From: an uncultured beta proteobacterium
GTDB taxonomy: Bacteria > Pseudomonadota > Gammaproteobacteria > Burkholderiales > Burkholderiaceae_C
Direction: 5' to 3'
Assembly (NCBI GenBank): GCA_903914985.1
Contig: CAIWRE010000182.1
Span: 1 to 11,731, forward strand
Length of the DNA: 11,731 nt
Part shown: positions 1 through 5,555 of the stretch, piece by piece
How the letters are laid out: every line of letters begins with the position of its first letter
Numbering within the stretch: position 1 is the first letter of the stretch
The notes under the pieces: generated by a model
What the model was told of the DNA's origin: nothing
The model's input: the letters and a program-made list of their open reading frames with translations, nothing else
Databases searched by the model: none
Made by a program: the position numbers and the translations under genes

Positions 1-73
1 AGGCTTCAATGGTGATGAAGCCAATCGCTATATCCACCACCAGGGGACCCTGGTACAGCTGCTCCAGGTTCAC
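1..73 (-). CDS. N-terminal fragment of a small, probably membrane-embedded protein
   Basis: On the minus strand a GTG codon at 73-71 overlaps the bchP stop codon in a GTGA arrangement and opens a frame that stays open for 24 codons to the window edge. It starts MNLEQLYQG and continues with the hydrophobic run PLVVDIAIGFITIEA, which looks like the start of a first transmembrane helix. A 4-bp stop/start overlap is typical of translational coupling, so the gene is probably co-transcribed with bchP. The Shine-Dalgarno sequence is weak, with only AAGG lying too close to the start. In Rhodobacter the gene after bchP is idi, but this sequence does not look like an isopentenyl-diphosphate isomerase start. 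I do not recognise the family. The reading frame is fairly well supported by the coupling and hydrophobicity, but 24 residues are too few for a function. Confidence 0.5.
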   Translation of the reverse strand, partial: MNLEQLYQGPLVVDIAIGFITIEA

Positions 74-1278
74 ACCTTGGCCAATCCAAGCAGATGCGCC
101 ATGTCCTTGAAGAAAATTCGCACATGGGCCATCGGCTTTTTGCGGACCAATTGCTTGTTCATGTAAGACTCAAAGGTGAGCTGCTGCACATCCCGGTCCT
201 CGCAAATTTTGACAAAGCGCTCACGCCGTTTTTCGCTGCTGTACCAAAACCATTGCATGATGCCCAACACCGTAAAGACGGTGCGGTGTGCTTTCATGAA
301 CTGTTTCCGTGCAAATTGCAGGCTACTCACGTCGCCTGTGAGCAATAGCTTTTCAACCGCCATCGCGGCCAGTTCACCGCCGTACATCGCGTAATAGATT
401 CCTTCTCCGGAGGCTGGCGCCACGACGCCGGCGGCATCACCAGCCAGCACCACATCGCGCCCGTTGTCCCAGCGTTTGAGGGGCTTCATCGGGAGCGGCG
501 CCCCTTCGCGCCGGAGCACTTCGGCCTGCCCCAGGCCGGATGCTTCCCGCAACACCGCTACCGCGTTGCGCAATGAGAATCCCTTGTCTGCGCTACCGGT
601 ACCAATGCTCAGGGTGTCGCCATGAGGAAAAATCCAGCCGTAAAAGTCAGGCGATAACTTGCCTTGGTAATACACATCGCATCGGGTGCCGTCATAGCCA
701 GCCGGTTTAAGCACCGGAGCGCGAACAATCTCGTGGTACGCAAACACATACTGCGTGTCGGTCGCACCGGGGACGCCCGCTTGGCGGGCGACTTGCGACT
801 TCGCACCGTCGGCACCGATGATGCTCAGCGCCCGAACACTGGCAGGTCGGCCTTCGCCACGTTGCGAGCGGTCTCGCGCCTGGTAGTGCACGACGCTTAC
901 GCCATCGGCATCCTGGCTGATTTTTTCAAAAGTGCCAATCCGCCTGATCGCGCCCGCGCTGGCCGCGCGCACACGTAACCACTCGTCAAACTCAGACCGG
1001 TCAACCATGCCGACAAAGCCGTTGTCGATCGGAATGTCCACCTTGTGTGCACTGGGCGCAATCATGCGCGCAGACTGTGCCTTGGCGACCAACAAATGGT
1101 CGGGGATGGCATAGTCCTTAATTAGCCGCGGCGGTATTGCACCGCCGCAGGGTTTGATCCTTCCTGCGCGGTCTAGCAGGAGCACTGAATGCCCCCGTTG
1201 CGCTAAGGTGTGCGCAGCCGTAGCGCCTGCTGGCCCGCCGCCGACAACCACAACGTCAAAGGTTTCAGTAGTTCGCAT
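70..1278 (-). CDS. bchP: Geranylgeranyl (bacterio)chlorophyll/diphosphate reductase BchP
   Basis: The predicted 402-residue flavoprotein reduces the geranylgeranyl tail of bacteriochlorophyll (or its diphosphate precursor) to phytyl in three NADPH-dependent steps, the last stage of bacteriochlorophyll a synthesis. The N terminus carries a Rossmann FAD-binding motif, VVVVGGGPAGATAAHTL (residues about 9-25), followed by a strand ending in Asp36. RIKPCGGAIP (40-49) is the family signature after the dinucleotide fold. GADGAKS (155-161) and LAGDAAGVVAPASGEGI (278-294) are the second and third FAD-contact motifs of the geranylgeranyl reductase family. Length is close to the usual 390-400. The ATG start is supported by GAGAGG seven bases upstream. 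The gene follows bchG by only 50 bp on the same strand and so probably shares its transcript. The PucC-like gene that separates bchG and bchP in Rhodobacter is missing here. It overlaps the next minus-strand gene by 4 bp. Function is assigned from family motifs and context with high certainty. Confidence 0.96.
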   Translation of the reverse strand: MRTTETFDVVVVGGGPAGATAAHTLAQRGHSVLLLDRAGRIKPCGGAIPPRLIKDYAIPDHLLVAKAQSARMIAPSAHKVDIPIDNGFVGMVDRSEFDEWLRVRAASAGAIRRIGTFEKISQDADGVSVVHYQARDRSQRGEGRPASVRALSIIGADGAKSQVARQAGVPGATDTQYVFAYHEIVRAPVLKPAGYDGTRCDVYYQGKLSPDFYGWIFPHGDTLSIGTGSADKGFSLRNAVAVLREASGLGQAEVLRREGAPLPMKPLKRWDNGRDVVLAGDAAGVVAPASGEGIYYAMYGGELAAMAVEKLLLTGDVSSLQFARKQFMKAHRTVFTVLGIMQWFWYSSEKRRERFVKICEDRDVQQLTFESYMNKQLVRKKPMAHVRIFFKDMAHLLGLAKV

Positions 1279-1328
1279 GGCAATACCTCTCGGTTTTTGC
1301 AGTCAAAGGGGAAGAGATGCAGGCAACA

Positions 1329-2237
1329 TCAGGCAGCCTGGACCAAAGCACGTAATCCGAATGCGCTGACCATCATTCCGGCAACAAAAAATGGCACGCC
1401 GAAGCCGCTATACCAAAGCGCTCGTTGGGTCACACGCCGGAGGAAGTAATCCATCATGAACAGTTGCACCGCGAGCAAAACCGCCACGACCAGTCCGCGG
1501 CCCGCCTGGCCCCATGCAAACAAAAAGAGGACGACCAGCACTTGGGGCAAAGCCATGAACCAGCACGCGACGTTCGCTGCGCGTTGCTCGCCCAGTTGAA
1601 CGGGAAGTGAGCGCACGCCCATGGCACGATCCCCCGCCACGGCTTTGAAATCATTGAGAGTCATGATTCCATGGGTACCGATGCTGTAGAGAAGTGCCAA
1701 GGACAGCGAGCGCGCATCGGGCATGCTTCCACCCGCCATGACCGCGGCGCCTGTGGTCCAAGCGATGCCTTCGTAGCTGATGCCACAAGCAGCATTTCCC
1801 CACCAGCCATTCTCTTTCAGGCGAAATGGTGGTGCGCTGTAAGCCCAGGCCAGCATTAGTCCCACCACCGCAGCGCCAAAGCCCCATGGCCCAAGAAAAC
1901 TGGCAACTCCCAGGGAGACCAGCGTCCAGATAATGGCGATATAAAAACCCCAACGCCCGGGCATTCGACCGGAGGGAATTGGCCGCTGCGGCTCGTTGAT
2001 AGCATCGACATGACGGTCGAACCAATCGTTAACGGCTTGGCTGGTGGCGCAGACAAAGGGCCCGGCCAGTGCCACACCCACCACGGCCAATGTCCACTTG
2101 CCCTGCATTGGCGCGCCTGAGGCAACGACCCCGCAGGCAAACGCCCACATCGGCGGAAACCAGGTGATCGGCTTGAACAGCTCAGTGACGGCGGAAAGTT
2201 GGGGAAGAGACATTCCCAACAGTTTTAACGTTGACAC
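1329..2237 (-). CDS. bchG: Bacteriochlorophyll synthase BchG (UbiA-type prenyltransferase)
   Basis: This integral membrane enzyme esterifies bacteriochlorophyllide a with geranylgeranyl (or phytyl) diphosphate. The protein is hydrophobic throughout, with many predicted transmembrane helices. It carries both Asp-rich UbiA motifs that bind Mg-diphosphate: NDWFDRHVDAINEP (70-83), running into QRPIPSGR, and NDFKAVAGDRAMGVRSLPV (195-213). The N-terminal KPITWFPPMWAF (22-33) is typical of chlorophyll synthases rather than heme or ubiquinone prenyltransferases. Length of 302 is normal. The start is uncertain: the longest form uses GTG at 2237, with only AAG directly before it, while an ATG at 2213 (residue 9) is preceded by GGGA with no spacing. 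A candidate promoter (see 2222-2250) would favour the ATG. The gene lies 76 bp after ppsR and 50 bp before bchP, and a perfect PpsR operator sits just upstream, so direct repression under oxygen is likely. Product identity is secure; the exact start is not. Confidence 0.96.
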   Translation of the reverse strand: MSTLKLLGMSLPQLSAVTELFKPITWFPPMWAFACGVVASGAPMQGKWTLAVVGVALAGPFVCATSQAVNDWFDRHVDAINEPQRPIPSGRMPGRWGFYIAIIWTLVSLGVASFLGPWGFGAAVVGLMLAWAYSAPPFRLKENGWWGNAACGISYEGIAWTTGAAVMAGGSMPDARSLSLALLYSIGTHGIMTLNDFKAVAGDRAMGVRSLPVQLGEQRAANVACWFMALPQVLVVLFLFAWGQAGRGLVVAVLLAVQLFMMDYFLRRVTQRALWYSGFGVPFFVAGMMVSAFGLRALVQAA

Positions 2238-2250
2238 CTTACGATGTCAA
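2222..2250 (-). promoter_or_regulatory. Candidate sigma70-type promoter for bchG-bchP
   Basis: On the minus strand, TTGACA (2250-2245, a perfect -35) is followed after 17 bases by TAAAAC (2227-2222, four of six matches to TATAAT). The -35 hexamer lies inside the PpsR operator, which fits repression by steric block. Transcription would begin near 2215, almost directly at the ATG of codon 9 of the long bchG frame, so the message would be nearly leaderless. The plain motif match is seen in the sequence; promoter activity is inferred. Confidence 0.45.
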
Positions 2251-2262
2251 GACAAACTTACA
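2245..2262. promoter_or_regulatory. PpsR/CrtJ operator, perfect TGT-N12-ACA
   Basis: The plus-strand sequence TGTCAAGACAAACTTACA matches the established PpsR/CrtJ palindrome TGT-N12-ACA at all six defined positions. It lies in the ppsR-bchG gap, 7 bp upstream of the bchG GTG codon, and covers the -35 hexamer of the candidate bchG promoter. PpsR is encoded immediately next to it. The left half also pairs with TTGACA at 2231-2236 as an inverted repeat (TTGACA-N8-TGTCAA). A TGT-N12-ACA match occurs by chance about once per 4 kb, so it is the position that makes it convincing. Confidence 0.75.
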
Positions 2263-2281
2263 CTTCCTATGGTTTCCCCTA

Positions 2282-2302
2282 GTGCCCGCAATGTTCGGGC
2301 AC
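2282..2302 (-). terminator. Hairpin after ppsR, possible weak terminator or mRNA-stabilising stem
   Basis: GTGCCCG (2282-2288) and CGGGCAC (2296-2302) form a perfect 7-bp GC-rich stem with a 7-base loop, starting 11 bases past the ppsR stop codon on the minus strand. It is not followed by a run of T on that strand (the next bases are TAGGGGAAACC), so it does not look like a full intrinsic terminator. It may reduce read-through into bchG or protect the ppsR message 3' end. Together with the operator and promoter candidate that follow, it suggests bchG is at least partly a separate transcription unit. Confidence 0.4.
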
Positions 2303-2313
2303 CTGCGGCGGCT

Positions 2314-3780
2314 TTAAGCCTCGCCTTCGCCGTCCAGATCGCCGATATTGAAGCGCCGCAGTTTGACGTACAAGCTTTGGCGGGACAGGCCCAGCATTTC
2401 AGCGGCGGAAGCACGGTTGTCACCCGTCAGTTCCAACGCTGCTTCGATGCACAGTTGCTCGATCAGATCGGTGGTTTCGCGCACGATATCTTTGAGTGGA
2501 ACACGGCCCACCAGGTCGGTCATCTGGTCGGTGGATCGCGGCAACTCGCGACTGGGCTTGGCTTCACTGTTCAGTCGCAACCCTACATCCCGGATCGTGA
2601 AGCCGAGGCATCGTTGCTCGCCGGTGGTGACCGCCACTGCGGAAATCTCCACGTCGGTCATAGATCCATAGTCGCCGCGCATGCGCGTTGCAAACAGCCG
2701 CACCACGTCGCGTTGGCGCAAATTGGAAATAAGCACACTCAAGTCGACGCCCGCGCGGCCCAGCCAGCGCTCTAAGGATTCGCCCCGCACCAACGCCTCG
2801 TTACTGACCTGGGCCAATTGCAAGAATGCGCGATTTGCGGTCAGCACGTTGCCACTGAGGTCCGTCACCACGAACGCGTCAGGTGCGCTCTCCATCACCT
2901 CGGTCAGCATCTGCTTTGTCGCGGCAACGACAGAGGTCTCGGCAAGTTGATTTTTAGGTACCAGACGCAACAGAAAATGGGAAGACTGCTCCTGACGGAA
3001 CAGGGAAACTGAAACCGTGACCTCGCTGTTGCTGTGCACCAGGCGCACATCAACCGGTGACGCCTGACCACTGGCCCGCAGGCCCGAAAAAACCTCGCTC
3101 AAGGCCGTGTTGCTGCGTTTGTCGAGGCTATGGGCCAAGCTCCAGCCCGGTTTGGACAAACCTTCACCGAACAGGATTTGCGCCACCGGGTTGCTGTCTT
3201 CGAGCTTTTCGGTGCTGGCGTCCAAAATCAACAAGGCTTCGGACGAAACTTGAAACAGCAAACGATAGCGCGTCTCAACGTGTTTGAGTTGCCAATAATC
3301 GCGCTCCATCGAGCGTTGGGCGGTTACCAATTTTTGCTGTAACGCTGCCTGGGGCCGCAGGTCACGGCCGAAGGCTATGGCGTGGGCCGAATTACCTGTC
3401 AGAGAACCAGGCACCCGCACCACCGAATACGACAGTGGAAGCTCAGTACCGTCTTGGGCATGTTGATTGAGGTGGCGCCATTTCGGGCCCTTTTCCGTGC
3501 CCAGATCACGCAGCATTGCTGCGACCTTGGGCTTGCTCTCTTCGGTCACGGTTTGGCCCCATGGCTTGCCCATCCAGTGGTTGTAACCATGGCCAAGCAA
3601 CTCCTCGTTGCCAAAGGCCGCATCCTGAATGACGCCCTGCGCATCAATCACCAGCACCACATCGGCCGCCGCTGTAATTAGTCGAGAAACCGTATCAGCG
3701 TCCAGGCGATCAAAAAAGCGTTCCGCTTGGTGAAAACGCCCCGTTTGTTGCATCGGTGAATTTTCAAGAGGCTGGTTCAT
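2314..3780 (-). CDS. ppsR: Photosynthesis repressor PpsR/CrtJ (PAS domains plus Fis-type HTH)
   Basis: PpsR (CrtJ in R. capsulatus) is the redox-responsive DNA-binding regulator that represses bch, crt and puc genes under oxygen through TGT-N12-ACA sites; in Rubrivivax it is reported to activate some genes too. The 488-residue protein shows the family layout: an N-terminal PAS-like domain (about 30-140), a helical Q-linker rich in charged residues (about 143-170), two PAS domains (about 170-275 and 290-400), and a Fis-family helix-turn-helix at the C terminus (about 436-478) with NRASAAEMLGLSRQSLYVKL. It has only two cysteines, Cys391 and Cys443. Cys443, in QLCIEAALEL at the start of the HTH, corresponds in position to the conserved redox cysteine (424 in R. 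sphaeroides). No cysteine lies near residue 250-265, where the partner cysteine (251) of R. sphaeroides would fall. The gene starts 37 bp after aerR with no visible Shine-Dalgarno sequence before its ATG, which may keep expression low. Identity is very secure. Confidence 0.96.
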   Translation of the reverse strand: MNQPLENSPMQQTGRFHQAERFFDRLDADTVSRLITAAADVVLVIDAQGVIQDAAFGNEELLGHGYNHWMGKPWGQTVTEESKPKVAAMLRDLGTEKGPKWRHLNQHAQDGTELPLSYSVVRVPGSLTGNSAHAIAFGRDLRPQAALQQKLVTAQRSMERDYWQLKHVETRYRLLFQVSSEALLILDASTEKLEDSNPVAQILFGEGLSKPGWSLAHSLDKRSNTALSEVFSGLRASGQASPVDVRLVHSNSEVTVSVSLFRQEQSSHFLLRLVPKNQLAETSVVAATKQMLTEVMESAPDAFVVTDLSGNVLTANRAFLQLAQVSNEALVRGESLERWLGRAGVDLSVLISNLRQRDVVRLFATRMRGDYGSMTDVEISAVAVTTGEQRCLGFTIRDVGLRLNSEAKPSRELPRSTDQMTDLVGRVPLKDIVRETTDLIEQLCIEAALELTGDNRASAAEMLGLSRQSLYVKLRRFNIGDLDGEGEA

Positions 3781-3817
3781 AGGGTTGTACTAATTATGGT
3801 TAGGTGGGGCGGTCGGC

Positions 3818-4717
3818 TTATTGACGAGGGGCACCAGCGGCAAGGTGCAAACGTGCCAGCGACGGTGCCTGATTCGCGTCACTTGTCACCAAATCGGCAC
3901 CAAGGTCCGTCATATATTCAGGGTGCACAGCAACAAGGGGGCCACCTACCATTATGCACACAGTTTTGTTTTTTGAAGCTTTTCTTACCGCCGCGATGCA
4001 CTCGGTCAAATTGGGCAAATTTTTCAGTGTGGCCAATGAAAATCCGACCACATCAAATAAGCGCTGGCCGGCCAGGGCCTGGGGAGAATCGCCCAGATCG
4101 TAAGGCCCGCCCACCACCTCCCATCCCTGTTTTCTAAAGAGCTCAGCCACCATGGCCAGGCCAAAAGTGTGCTGCTCACCGGGCGTAGGGACCAGCAGAA
4201 TGCTCAATCCATTGGGTACGGGGTGCTTGGACTGCGCTACCTCTGAGTTCAGATCGCGCAGCATCTTTTGCAATCCGCCCAGGCCAATGGTTACATCGGT
4301 GAAATCGCATAAATCGTTTTCCCAAAGCTCTCCGAGGTAACGGGCGGCGGGTGCCAGCAAGTCCAGGTAAATCGACTCTATGGGCGCACCGCCGCCCCGC
4401 ATCCGGGTAATAAATTCCGAGGCCTGCTTTTCGTTGCGGGTCAGGATAAGCTGTCCGAAGTGGGTTACATCTTCTTGCGATACCTGCACTCTGGCCGTTT
4501 CAGGCGGAACGTCGCACTCAATGGGGGTACGGTGGGCAAGCATCAAACGCGGGATGATTTCATGCTGGATGGCTTGGGCCAGAACTGCAACCGTATGGTC
4601 TGAATCGGCCAGTGCCTGTGCCGCTGCGGAATTGCTCTCGCCCGGCCAGTCCTCAGAGGACCGGCCTTCTCTGTACTCCGCATTTTTTACAAAGGCGCTC
4701 CGGCTGGATGAACCCAT
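3818..4717 (-). CDS. ppaA: Cobalamin-binding PpsR antirepressor AerR/PpaA
   Basis: AerR (R. capsulatus) and PpaA (R. sphaeroides) are B12-binding regulators that interact with CrtJ/PpsR and modulate its repression. This 299-residue protein has the features of that family. A helical region (about 40-155) ends in WENDLCDFTDVTIG (132-145), the conserved Trp-containing motif preceding B12-binding domains of the AerR/CarH type. A Rossmann-like cobalamin domain follows (about 170-295). PTPGEQHTFG (177-186) carries His183, equivalent in motif to the histidine that ligates cobalt in AerR and CarH. Later motifs are VVGFSLATLKNL (223-234), VGGPLVAVHPE (257-267) and DLGADLVTSD (271-280). Missing is any DNA-binding MerR domain, which separates it from CarH/LitR. 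The start is well supported by AGGAGA five bases before the ATG. The first 40 residues are polar and may be an extension; long and short AerR forms from alternative starts are known in R. capsulatus. It is divergent from bchF and directly upstream of ppsR, probably in one operon. Confidence 0.93.
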   Translation of the reverse strand: MGSSSRSAFVKNAEYREGRSSEDWPGESNSAAAQALADSDHTVAVLAQAIQHEIIPRLMLAHRTPIECDVPPETARVQVSQEDVTHFGQLILTRNEKQASEFITRMRGGGAPIESIYLDLLAPAARYLGELWENDLCDFTDVTIGLGGLQKMLRDLNSEVAQSKHPVPNGLSILLVPTPGEQHTFGLAMVAELFRKQGWEVVGGPYDLGDSPQALAGQRLFDVVGFSLATLKNLPNLTECIAAVRKASKNKTVCIMVGGPLVAVHPEYMTDLGADLVTSDANQAPSLARLHLAAGAPRQ

Positions 4718-4847
4718 GTTTGTCTCCTGATCTAAAGGATTTGTCTTGTCTCGTTATTGGGAACTGCCTGCGCCCGGCAAAAAACGCCATGTTGTGCACT
4801 GAGAGAACGATCTACAGTCGGTGACGAAATTTCTTGACTCGCAATGC

Positions 4848-4865
4848 TGTCTAATTAGTTTTACG
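4848..4865. promoter_or_regulatory. Near-consensus PpsR site 1 in the aerR-bchF region (TGT-N12-ACG)
   Basis: TGTCTAATTAGTTTTACG matches TGT-N12-ACA in five of the six defined positions, the last A being G. It overlaps the -10 of the candidate aerR promoter. A second element at 4929-4946 has the same first nine bases and the same ACG end at exactly the same spacing, which makes chance less likely. The divergent promoter region beside ppsR is a standard place for PpsR operators in other purple bacteria. Binding is inferred. Confidence 0.5.
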
Positions 4866-4886
4866 CCGCAATTTGATTCAGGTCAA
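4858..4886 (-). promoter_or_regulatory. Candidate promoter for aerR-ppsR
   Basis: On the minus strand TTGACC (4886-4881, five of six) is followed after 17 bases by TAAAAC (4863-4858, four of six). The same -10 sequence and spacing appear in the bchG candidate. The -35 overlaps the right part of the FNR-type box and the -10 overlaps PpsR-like site 1, so both regulators could affect it. The leader to the aerR ATG would be about 130 bases. I found no better pair closer to the gene. Confidence 0.35.
4873..4886. promoter_or_regulatory. FNR/FnrL-type anaerobic activator box
   Basis: TTGATTCAGGTCAA matches the FNR consensus TTGAT-N4-ATCAA at nine of ten defined positions. It lies in the middle of the aerR-bchF divergent region, 106 bp before the bchF ATG. 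FnrL-type regulators activate tetrapyrrole and photosynthesis genes in low oxygen in Rhodobacter and Rubrivivax. For bchF the box sits near -119 of the candidate start site, further than a classical class II position (-41.5). For aerR it would overlap the -35, closer to a repressing position. The motif is seen; its function is inferred. Confidence 0.6.
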
Positions 4887-4928
4887 AGGAATTCGGTAAT
4901 CCGACAAAAATACTCGGGTTTATTTAAG

Positions 4929-4946
4929 TGTCTAATTTACCTGACG
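4929..4946. promoter_or_regulatory. Near-consensus PpsR site 2 upstream of bchF (TGT-N12-ACG)
   Basis: TGTCTAATTTACCTGACG matches five of six defined positions of TGT-N12-ACA and shares its first nine bases with site 1. It ends ten bases before the -35 of the candidate bchF promoter, a position from which PpsR could block RNA polymerase. Whether the ACG end is tolerated by this PpsR is unknown. Confidence 0.5.
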
Positions 4947-4956
4947 TAACAACTTA

Positions 4957-4985
4957 TTGACATTTCAGGAAATGGGGGATAAATT
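4957..4985 (+). promoter_or_regulatory. Candidate promoter for bchFNBH
   Basis: TTGACA (4957-4962, perfect -35) is followed after 17 bases by TAAATT (4980-4985, four of six). Transcription would then begin about seven bases later, at 4992, which is the A of the bchF ATG, giving a leaderless message. Alternatively GGGGGA at 4974-4979 acts as a ribosome site (12 bases from the ATG, longer than usual) on a transcript from further upstream; the two readings exclude each other. Confidence 0.4.
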
Positions 4986-4991
4986 GGTCCC

Positions 4992-5555
4992 ATGTCTGAA
5001 ACACACCCCTCGTTCGCTGTTCCTGGAGCCAACGCAAGAACGGCCCGAGCGCCTCTGTATACCCCGGAGGAGCGGTACCGCCGCGACCGCACCTACTGGA
5101 CTTTTGTTCAAGGCATCCTGGCGCCGATCCAGTTCATCATTTTTCTGGGCAGCCTGGGCTTTGTGCTTCGCTACCTGGCGACCGGCGAAGGACTGGAGGT
5201 CGCGAACCACTCCGTAGTCGCAAAAACCTTGATCCTTTACACGATCATGGTCACCGGCTGTATTTGGGAAAAAGTGGTGTTCGGGCGGTATCTTTTTGCA
5301 CCAGCCTTCTTTTGGGAAGACGTCTTCAGCATGCTGGTGCTGGCGCTGCACACGGCTTATCTGGTTGCCATGTTCAAGGGTTTGCTCAGCAGCCGTGAGC
5401 TGATGTACCTTGCACTGGCGGCCTACGCCACCTACGCCATCAATGCCGGCCAATTCATCCTGAAGCTTCGCGCAGCACGCCTGGACCATGAAGAAAAGCA
5501 GCGCGATGCAGCCCGTGCGCCCCGACCTTCCAGCCTCGGAGTGGCGTCCGCATGA
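4992..5555 (+). CDS. bchF: 3-vinyl bacteriochlorophyllide hydratase BchF
   Basis: BchF adds water to the C3 vinyl group of chlorophyllide a to give the 3-(1-hydroxyethyl) form, on the route to bacteriochlorophyll a. The 187-residue protein has the family signatures PLYTPEERYRRD (21-32), WTFVQGILAPIQF (36-48), LYTIMVTGCIWEKVVFGRYL (82-101), FAPAFFWEDVFSM (102-114) and NAGQFILKLRAARL (151-164). About four hydrophobic membrane segments are visible (roughly 40-60, 78-90, 110-127 and 137-153). The charged C-terminal tail is short and poorly conserved. It is the first gene of the plus-strand run and overlaps bchN by four bases (ATGA). Control probably comes from the adjacent region with two PpsR-like sites and an FNR-type box. 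The start fits family length, though the ribosome site is weak (GGGGGA, 12 bases away). Identity is secure. Confidence 0.95.
   Translation: MSETHPSFAVPGANARTARAPLYTPEERYRRDRTYWTFVQGILAPIQFIIFLGSLGFVLRYLATGEGLEVANHSVVAKTLILYTIMVTGCIWEKVVFGRYLFAPAFFWEDVFSMLVLALHTAYLVAMFKGLLSSRELMYLALAAYATYAINAGQFILKLRAARLDHEEKQRDAARAPRPSSLGVASA

Larger units (their letters stand above)
4848..4937 (+). repeat. Direct 9-bp repeat TGTCTAATT, 81 bp apart
   Basis: TGTCTAATT occurs at 4848-4856 and again at 4929-4937, both on the plus strand. Each copy forms the left half of a TGT-N12-ACG element. The 81-bp distance is a little under eight helical turns, which would suit two regulator molecules interacting across the FNR-type box that lies between them. 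Confidence 0.6.

Noticed and set aside
2044..2775. A 243-codon open frame on the plus strand across the bchG start, the intergenic gap and the ppsR end
   Set aside because: It runs antisense through the conserved HTH of ppsR and the N terminus of bchG, has no ribosome site or known motif, and is best explained as a shadow.
3786..3803. TGTACTAATTATGGTTAG in the aerR-ppsR gap as a third PpsR-like site
   Set aside because: The left half resembles the TGTCTAATT elements, but the right half is TAG with only one match to ACA, too weak to call.
4793..4816. TGT...ACA at 4793-4816 as a PpsR site
   Set aside because: The gap between TGT and ACA is 18 bases rather than 12, so it does not fit the palindrome.
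4834..4862. TTGACT as another plus-strand -35 upstream of bchF
   Set aside because: No acceptable -10 is found at 16-18 bases; the best is TAGTTT with three matches. The TTGACA at 4957 has a better partner.
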